DNA of 56,631 nt, taken from positions 1 to 56,631 of the forward strand of contig JANNRR010000169.1 in NCBI GenBank assembly GCA_031401675.1, written 5' to 3'. Position 1 is the stretch's first letter, and each line of letters begins with the position of its first letter. The notes beneath the pieces were generated by a model. It saw only the letters and a list, made by a program, of their open reading frames with translations. It made no database searches and was not told the origin of the DNA. Positions 51,103 through 56,631 of the stretch are shown here, one piece after another. This stretch comes from JANNRR01 sp031401675 (GTDB lineage: Bacteria > Pseudomonadota > Alphaproteobacteria > Rhodobacterales > Rhodobacteraceae). The position numbers were made by a program, and so were the translations under genes.

Positions 51103-51977
51103 GTATCCTGATCGACAGCACTACCCGCGTGATGGTGCAAGGTATCTCCGGCAAGATGGCGCGCTTTCACACCGCCGACATGATCCGCTATGGCACAAAG
51201 GTGGTGGCCGGCGTGGTTCCCGGCAAAGGTGGCACCGACGTGGACGGTGTGCCGGTGTTTGATACGGTCAAGGAGGCGGTGGCAGAGACCGGTGCCGAGG
51301 CATCACTGGTGTTCGTGCCGCCGCCATTCGCCGCCGACAGCATCATGGAAGCCGCAGACGGCGGCATCCGGTATTGCGTGTGCATCACCGACGGCATTCC
51401 GGCACAGGACATGATCCGGGTCAAACGCTACATGCTGCGCTATCCGCGCGAGCGGCGGATGATCCTGACCGGACCGAACTGCGCCGGCACGATCTCGCCG
51501 GGACAGGCCTTCATGGGGATCATGCCAAGCCACATCTACCTGAGCGGCCCGGTCGGGATCGTCGGTCGTTCGGGCACGCTGGGCTACGAGGCGGCGTCGC
51601 AACTGAAGGACCTCGGGATCGGTGTGTCGACCTCGGTCGGCATAGGCGGCGATCCGATCAACGGATCGTCGTTCCGCGACATTCTGGAACTGTTCGAGGC
51701 TGATCCCGCCACCGAAGCGGTGTGCCTGATCGGCGAAATCGGCGGCCCGCAGGAATCCGAGGCCGCCGCCTACATACGCGACCAGATGACCAAGCCGGTC
51801 ATTGCCTACATCGCCGGCCTGACCGCGCCAAAGGGGCGGACGATGGGGCATGCCGGTGCCATCATTTCGGCTTTTGGCGAAAGTGCCAGCGAAAAGGTCG
51901 AGATGCTGAGTGCGTCTGGCGTCCGCATCGCCGCCAACCCGTCGGTGATCGGCAGCACGATCGCTGCTGCTATGTAA
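51099..51977 (+). CDS. mtkB: Malate-CoA ligase (malate thiokinase) alpha subunit
   Basis: 292 residues from ATG 51099, coupled to mtkA by ATGA. The CoA-binding Rossmann motif is VMVQGISGKMARFH; the ligase part has GPNCAGTISPGQAFMGIMP, IVGRSGTLGYEAASQL, and the phospho-His251 in GRTMGHAGAIISAFGE. Forms the heterotetramer with MtkA. The usual downstream serine-cycle genes (malyl-CoA lyase, PEP carboxylase, hydroxypyruvate reductase) do not follow; instead there is a 317-base gap and an RTX gene. Confidence 0.87.
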   Translation: MSILIDSTTRVMVQGISGKMARFHTADMIRYGTKVVAGVVPGKGGTDVDGVPVFDTVKEAVAETGAEASLVFVPPPFAADSIMEAADGGIRYCVCITDGIPAQDMIRVKRYMLRYPRERRMILTGPNCAGTISPGQAFMGIMPSHIYLSGPVGIVGRSGTLGYEAASQLKDLGIGVSTSVGIGGDPINGSSFRDILELFEADPATEAVCLIGEIGGPQESEAAAYIRDQMTKPVIAYIAGLTAPKGRTMGHAGAIISAFGESASEKVEMLSASGVRIAANPSVIGSTIAAAM

Positions 51978-52294
51978 GGCGGGCCCGCTGCCGGCATTGG
52001 TGCGCTTGCGGGGGATTTCAGTCTGGTTGGCTGATGCGATCCTCATGGCGCGGCCGGCGATTGCCGCGCAACATGACAACGCCGGATCGACGCAACGCCG
52101 GGGTGAAATTGCACTGGAATGCGGTGGCCGGGAAGGCGATTGCGCCAAGTGTCTTTCCATCCGGCAATGGTCCGGGGCCCGTCGGGTTTTGGTCCGTAAA
52201 GGCAATTCAGTTGCCGGAATTTGGCAAATGGTGTAATAATTGGGCAAGTGATAAATCATGTGACTTCAGAAAACCTGGTTGCCAAGGGGAAATT
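51978..52294 (+). other. Intergenic gap with putative promoter for the RTX gene
   Basis: 317 bases without a convincing gene. Near its end TTGCCG (52211-52216), an 18-base spacer and AATAAT (52235-52240) form a plausible sigma70 promoter about 55 bases before the RTX start. The sequence turns AT-rich only in this last part. AAGGGGA before 52295 is the ribosome-binding site. Confidence 0.4.
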
Positions 52295-54730
52295 ATGCCC
52301 GCACCGATCAAATGGACGGTCGATTTCGATCTGATCAACGCCGAGAATCCGGAGGGCCACCCCTGGCTTTCGGCGTCGCCAGACGGGCGGTTTTCGCTTC
52401 TGTTCTTCGAAACCCTGGCCGGCCCGCCGGTTCAAACGGACATTGAGGAGCGCGTCTTCACCGCCGCCGGGACCAGCCCGGTCTCGATCGGCACCACCTT
52501 CAGTTCGACCACTGTCGAAGGCCAGCCCGCCAGCGCCTACATGGCCGACGGGCGCCGCGTCATCGTCTGGACCGAAGCACCGACCGCCGGCGGCGGCAAC
52601 CTGCAGGATGTCTATGCCACGGTCTATTACGGCAACAATGTCATCGATCTGCCGCGCTTTCTGGTTACCGGCGGCGCGAGCACCCAGCTTGATCCGGTGG
52701 TCGCCGCTTCGGGCACCGGCTTTGTCATCGCGCTCAACGATGGCTCGGTCGCCGGCGGCCAGCTGGTGCTCAAATTCTTCAACATCGCCGGAACCCTGAT
52801 CAACACGGTGAACGGCGCCGACGCAGGCGAGGGCGTCAATCAGACCAACACAGGCGCGCACCGCGATGTCGAGATTACGGCACTTACCAACGGCAATTAC
52901 GTGGTGACCTGGGCGGACGTGCAGTTCGACATTTTCGCCCGGGTGTTTTCGGCAGGCGGCATCGCCCTTTCCGGCATCCTCGACGTCGATCCGGGTGGCG
53001 CTCAGGCGACATTTCCCGATGTGACGGCGCTGGCCGACGGCCGCTTTGTGGTCACCTACGGCCAATTCAGCGCCAATACCGTGCGCGGCCATATCTACGA
53101 GGCCGATGGCACCTCCGCCGGGAACCCGTTCACCATCGGCGGCGCGGCGTTGAACGCCTTGCAGCAGCAGGTGCAGACCGCAGCACTGCAGGACGGCCGT
53201 TTCGTCACGGTCTGGGTGACCACCATTGGCAACATCGTAGGCCAGATGGTGTTTGCCGATGGCGCGCTGGATGGCGCGGCCTTTGCCGTCAACAGCGATG
53301 GTGCGGGCGGCAAAGGCCGGCCGACCATCGCAACCCTGGCCGACGGCCGCTTCGCCGTTTCCTGGGAAAGCGGGGCCGGCGCGGCCGGGACGATATTCAC
53401 CACCATTTTCGACCCGCGCGAGGCGGGCATCAACCTTGTCGGCACCACGGTCGCTGATGATTACATCGGCTCGGGATTTGCCGACACGATTGCCACCGGC
53501 GCGGGCAATGACCGGATTGACGGCGTGGGTGGCAACGACAAACTGTATGGCGGCACCGGTGCCGACACCATGACTGGCGGCGATGGTTCCGACACGTACT
53601 TTGCCGACGTGTTCAATGATCTGGTGACCGAGACCAATGCGGTGCTGGCCACCGGCGGTGACGACCTGGTCAATTTCACCGGCGCGTCGGGCACTTTCAC
53701 GCTGGGTACAAATGTCGAGCGGCTGACGCTGGGCGGTACTTCGGCGATCAACGGCACCGGCAATGCGCTTGCAAACAAGCTGACCGGCAACGGAGGCTCC
53801 AACATCCTGACGGGTCTTGCCGGCAAGGATACGATCAACGGTGGAAGCGGCGGCGCCGACACGCTGATCGGTGGGCTGGACGATGATATCTATGTTGTGC
53901 GCAACGCTGCCGCGTTGATCGACGAAATCGCGGGCGGCGGCACCGCAGACCGGGTGCAGGCGGCTGTCGACTACGTGCTGGCTGCCGATGACGACATCGA
54001 GTTTCTGACCACCATCAGCCTTGCCGCTGTCACCACGATCAACCTGACCGGCAACGCGCTGGCGCAAAGGATCACTGGCAACGCCGGGGCGAACCGGCTG
54101 TCGGATGGCGGCGGTGCCGGGATCGATACGTTGTCCGGAGGTGCCGGCGATGACACCTATGTCATTGACAACAGCGCCACACTGATCACCGAGAGCGTCG
54201 GCGCCGGCACGGCGGACCGGGTTCTGACCGGGGTCACCTTTGTGCTGGCAGCAAATGACAACATCGAGTTCCTGCGCACCACAAGTCCCACCGGGTCCGG
54301 CGCGATCGACCTGACCGGCAATGCGCTGGCGCAGAACATCATGGGCAACGATGGCATCAACCGGCTGAACGGCCTGACCGGATCGGACACCCTGACCGGC
54401 GGACTGGGCGCGGATACCTTTGTGTTTACGGCGGCACTTGGCGCCGGCAACATCGACCGGATCACCGACTATACCGTCGCGGCGGATACGATCGAGCTGA
54501 AAAGCACGCAGTTCGGCAATCTGGCCGTCGGTGTTCTGGATGTCAGCAACTTCGTGGCAAACGCGGCCGGGACTGCGGCGGATGCCCTTGACCGGATCAT
54601 CTACGATACCACGAACGGCTTCCTGTACTTCGACGCCGACGGCAGTGGCGCTGGATTTCTGCAACAACAGTTCGCCACCCTGTCCGGCGCGCCCGCCGGC
54701 ATGACATTTGCCGAGTTCAATCTGGTGTGA
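52295..54730 (+). CDS. RTX calcium-binding secreted protein with DGRF-type beta repeats
   Basis: 811 residues from ATG 52295. The first 390 residues contain about six repeats with a core like ADGRFVVTY/W (SPDGRFSLLFF, ADGRRVIVWTE, TNGNYVVTWAD, ADGRFVVTYGQ, QDGRFVTVWVT, ADGRFAVSWES), suggesting a beta-propeller-like or beta-sandwich array. The second half has RTX nonapeptide-type repeats: GAGNDRIDGVGGNDKLYGG, GGDGSDTY, GGAGDDTYVIDN, GSDTLTGGLGADTFVF. The C-terminus (FLYFDADGSGAGF, QQQFATLSG) is the serralysin-type tail used by type I secretion. No signal peptide, as expected. No transporter or protease motif is seen. It may be a calcium-dependent surface or adhesive protein. Confidence 0.82.
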   Translation: MPAPIKWTVDFDLINAENPEGHPWLSASPDGRFSLLFFETLAGPPVQTDIEERVFTAAGTSPVSIGTTFSSTTVEGQPASAYMADGRRVIVWTEAPTAGGGNLQDVYATVYYGNNVIDLPRFLVTGGASTQLDPVVAASGTGFVIALNDGSVAGGQLVLKFFNIAGTLINTVNGADAGEGVNQTNTGAHRDVEITALTNGNYVVTWADVQFDIFARVFSAGGIALSGILDVDPGGAQATFPDVTALADGRFVVTYGQFSANTVRGHIYEADGTSAGNPFTIGGAALNALQQQVQTAALQDGRFVTVWVTTIGNIVGQMVFADGALDGAAFAVNSDGAGGKGRPTIATLADGRFAVSWESGAGAAGTIFTTIFDPREAGINLVGTTVADDYIGSGFADTIATGAGNDRIDGVGGNDKLYGGTGADTMTGGDGSDTYFADVFNDLVTETNAVLATGGDDLVNFTGASGTFTLGTNVERLTLGGTSAINGTGNALANKLTGNGGSNILTGLAGKDTINGGSGGADTLIGGLDDDIYVVRNAAALIDEIAGGGTADRVQAAVDYVLAADDDIEFLTTISLAAVTTINLTGNALAQRITGNAGANRLSDGGGAGIDTLSGGAGDDTYVIDNSATLITESVGAGTADRVLTGVTFVLAANDNIEFLRTTSPTGSGAIDLTGNALAQNIMGNDGINRLNGLTGSDTLTGGLGADTFVFTAALGAGNIDRITDYTVAADTIELKSTQFGNLAVGVLDVSNFVANAAGTAADALDRIIYDTTNGFLYFDADGSGAGFLQQQFATLSGAPAGMTFAEFNLV

Positions 54731-55473
54731 CGGGAAAGCCTGCGCCCGGTATCGCGCTCCGGAGTCACGACGCCCGGACGGCCGGACTGCTGCGCCCCTC
54801 GCGGCGCGGGCCGGGGTTGCGGCGATCCGGCGGCCGGCAAGGCTGCGGGTGTTCCCCACCACGTTGGCACCGCCGACGGGATCGTCGGTATCTACTTGAG
54901 GAAACCGGGGCCTGCCCCGATGCCGCCTGGATCAGCGGAAGAACGCGGTGCCCTGGTACCCCGACGACGCAAAGGAAAGACCGCACTTGACGCCTCGCCC
55001 CGGGATTGCTGTCGTTGGTGCCGGCGATCTGGCTCTGCCGGATCAACCGCCGCTATTCGACCGGATTGCGGGCATGGCGCGGGCAAATCCGACTGCGGGC
55101 CGCGACGCGAAACGACGGCGGGACGCCGCCACGCAAATTGGCGTTGCGCGGGTTGCCTTGGATTGGCGGGCCACTTTATGGCCGGGCCATGACGAAGATG
55201 ATGCGCGAGGCACGCAGCCTGCTTTGGCGGCCCGAGGTGACGCAGTCGACGGCTGCTGCCGTGGACGCGCAGGGTAACGTCGATTTCTATGACCGGCTGC
55301 CGGCACTGGTCGCCCTGGTGGTCCCGCATGATCTGGCGGCAATGGGCGTGCTGCGGGCGTGATCCATGACGGCCGACACCCATGACGTTTGACATGGATA
55401 ACAGGTGGCCTTTCCCCATGACACAGTCGGCCCCACGGGGAAGTGGCCCCGAAAATTCGCGGGGGGGCATCAC
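54731..55473. other. Degenerate region without recognisable gene
   Basis: About 740 bases following the RTX stop. Several overlapping short frames exist on both strands, none with a recognised family. A plus-strand frame at 55006-55362 has a coding-like end (REARSLLWRPEVTQSTAAAV, DFYDRLPALVALVVP), and another near 54990 has GIAVVGAGDLAL. These may be remnants of a deleted gene. Function unknown. Confidence 0.4.
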
Positions 55474-56044
55474 GTGGCTGGCACAATCGGCATAGGGATC
55501 ATCGGGCTGCGTAGTGTGTCCCGAACATCCGCTTGGTGAACCTCAAGGGCGTCCCGTGCGAGATCAGGATTGCCTGCGACGCATTGCCCTCGGTGGCCGA
55601 GCGGGCACGCGAACGGGGCATTCCGGCCTTTACCACCGACCCTAACAAAGTGACGGGACGGGCCAATGTGGATATCGTGCTGGTGCTGTCGGCGATGCAG
55701 TCGCATGGCAGCCTGACCCCCGCGGCTCTGCTGGCGGGCAAGCAGCTGTTGGTCGGAAAGGAGATGGCGATGGTTCTGGCCGAGGCGGCGGAGCTGGTGG
55801 AACTGGCCAAGACCAGCAAGGACCACCTGGTCTGTGCGCCGCATGTCACGCTGTCGCGGACCTATCAGCAGATGTGGCGGCGCATCGCGGCGGGGGATAT
55901 CGGGCGCATCCATTCCGCGCGCGGCATGTATGGCTGGTCGGGGCCGGACTGGACCCCGTGGTTCTACGAGACCGGCGGCGGCCCGATGTTCGACCTTGGG
56001 GTGCATAACGTCACCACTCTGACCGGGCTGATCGGTCCGGCCAT
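55474..56044 (+). pseudogene. Gfo/Idh/MocA-type oxidoreductase fragment with frameshift
   Basis: From GTG 55474 the frame reads a Rossmann start (GTIGIGIIGLRSVSRTSAW) and stops at about 55534. In a second frame, from about 55527, it resumes with VNLKGVPCEIRIACDALPSV and VDIVLVLSAMQSHGSLTPAA, then GKQLLVGKEMAMVLAEAAEL and a GGGPMFDLGVHNVTTLTGLI stretch that is conserved in Gfo/Idh/MocA enzymes. Homology ends after LIGPA near 56044, where another gene fragment begins. Only about 190 of the usual 340-380 residues remain, with one frameshift, so it is a pseudogene. Confidence 0.65.
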
Positions 56045-56392
56045 CTGCGCCGCGACGACAATGGGGTCGAGATCGAGGCGGTCGTCGTGGAACCCACAGG
56101 ATCGGAAACGCAGGTGGTGGCAAGACTGGGCGATCAATCGCTGGTGGCCGTTTTCCGGGAACGGCTGGCCATCCGCCCGCGCGACAGGCTTCGCGTGACG
56201 GCAGACCCCGGGCATCTGCGCCGTTTCGACGGAAACGGACTGCGGATCGAAGCGTCCAGAGCGGTTTTCGGAAAGGCCTCCCCGGCGCGGCCCGCCCGGA
56301 ACCGGCACGGTATTTGCGCCCTCGAAGGTGAATGGGGGGCAGACAACAGTGCCCGGCAGCGGCGCGGCCACGCTTGGCAACTTGAGCCATGA
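56042..56392 (+). pseudogene. C-terminal (TOBE) fragment of a sugar-type ABC ATPase
   Basis: In a third frame, HLRRDDNGVEIEAVVVEPTG leads to GSETQVVARLGDQSLVAVFR, ERLAIRPRDRLRVTADPGHL and RRFDGNGLRIEA. This is the TOBE-domain tail of UgpC/MalK-type ATPases (VEPTGxET, AVFRER, DPxxxHLFD pattern). No Walker motifs precede it. It is joined directly to the Gfo/Idh fragment, so both are scars of a deletion in a polyol/sugar transport cluster. The frame continues to a TGA at 56390-56392 with non-homologous sequence. Confidence 0.6.
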
Positions 56393-56414
56393 GCGAAAGT
56401 TAGTGATGGTCTGA

Positions 56415-56631
56415 TCAGGCGGCGTTGATTTCGTGCTTGATGCCGTCACGGAATTCAACCCCTTGGATGATCTCGGGCAGGCGGTTCGGGCCGTCGAGTT
56501 TGCGCCATTTCTTCTTGGCTGAGATCATCAGCTGCTGGGTCATCGCCAGTGCCGACTGGCGGCTGAGGCAGCCTTTGGTCTTGGTGGTTCGATGCCGGAC
56601 GGTGGCAAAGGTGCTTTCGATCGGGTTCGTT
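56415..56631 (-). CDS. C-terminus of an IS256-type (mutator) transposase, partial
   Basis: Reading the minus strand from the window edge to TGA at 56415, 71 codons are open: TNPIESTFATVRHRTTKTKG then SALAMTQQLMISAKKKWRKL and GVEFRDGIKHEINAA. NPIESTFATVRHRT is the C-terminal catalytic-Glu region of IS256/Mutator transposases. The start lies outside the window, so integrity cannot be judged. Its end lies about 22 bases from the TOBE-fragment frame. Confidence 0.75.
   Translation of the reverse strand, partial: TNPIESTFATVRHRTTKTKGCLSRQSALAMTQQLMISAKKKWRKLDGPNRLPEIIQGVEFRDGIKHEINAA

Noticed and set aside
52256..54862. 868-codon open frame on the minus strand
   Set aside because: It is antisense to the RTX gene; its protein has no recognisable motifs and is a product of the high GC third-position bias.
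1..56631. CRISPR arrays, rRNA and tRNA genes
   Set aside because: I found no regularly spaced direct repeats and no cloverleaf or rRNA-like sequence in the intergenic regions.

Overview
The window is about 56.6 kb of GC-rich DNA. It is most consistent with an alphaproteobacterium of the Rhodobacteraceae type. The evidence for this is the tightly packed operons with ATGA and TGATG overlaps, a malate-thiokinase serine-cycle fragment, dispersed intergenic repeats of the kind I associate with Rhodobacter relatives, and Rhodobacteraceae-like insertion sequences. The assignment is inference; there is no rRNA or tRNA gene in the window. Transposase fragments lie at both edges (IS4-like at the left, IS256-like at the right), and a frameshifted IS630-type transposase sits just inside the left edge.

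Layout. (1) 1.2-8.6 kb, minus strand: an apparent operon for a small lipoprotein, a secreted caspase-like/Sel1 protein, and a 1479-residue autotransporter with cadherin-like domains and two copies of a CxxCH-containing module. (2) 8.9-14.5 kb: an orphan type VI secretion cargo module made of a HEAT-repeat TIGR02270 protein, a thiolase-fold protein, a DUF2169 adaptor, two small proteins that may be immunity factors, a PAAR-like (DUF4150) effector with an HNH-like C-terminus, and a short TagF. (3) 14.7-20.4 kb: a CHAD protein, a PotDABC-type polyamine importer, and a CAP-domain gene broken by an in-frame TGA. (4) 20.5-31.3 kb: an aromatic-CoA pathway, best read as aerobic anthranilate (2-aminobenzoate) degradation through the CoA thioester. 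It has a ligase, an aminobenzoyl-CoA monooxygenase/reductase, an SDR, an acyl-CoA dehydrogenase, a thioesterase, a RidA-like protein and a MarR regulator on the minus strand. A 3-hydroxyacyl-CoA dehydrogenase, a thiolase and a kynureninase-like enzyme lie divergently on the plus strand. (5) 31.9-38.6 kb, minus strand: IorA/IorB-type 2-oxoacid:ferredoxin oxidoreductase, a second MarR, a phytoene-desaturase-like flavoprotein and a kynurenine-formamidase-like cyclase. (6) 38.7-47.7 kb, plus strand: a second flavoprotein of the same kind, a complete dipeptide-type ABC importer, a DAO-type oxidase and an HpcH/HpaI aldolase. (7) 47.8-52.0 kb: a LuxR-type regulator divergent from sgaA-mtkA-mtkB, three serine-cycle genes. 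(8) 52.3-54.7 kb: an RTX protein with a repeated DGRF-x-VxW motif. (9) 54.7-56.6 kb: gene debris made of a frameshifted Gfo/Idh/MocA fragment joined to the tail of an ABC ATPase, then an IS256-type transposase end.

How the parts may work together (inference). Blocks 4 and 5 hold a formamidase-like hydrolase, a kynureninase-like enzyme, an anthraniloyl-CoA route and an indolepyruvate-type oxidoreductase. Together they look like a tryptophan/anthranilate catabolic island. Blocks 5 and 6 also hold two related flavin oxidases flanking the cyclase next to a peptide-type importer, which may form an uptake-and-oxidation system of unknown substrate. The most unusual units are the caspase/lipoprotein/haem-motif autotransporter operon and the paired-flavoprotein cluster.
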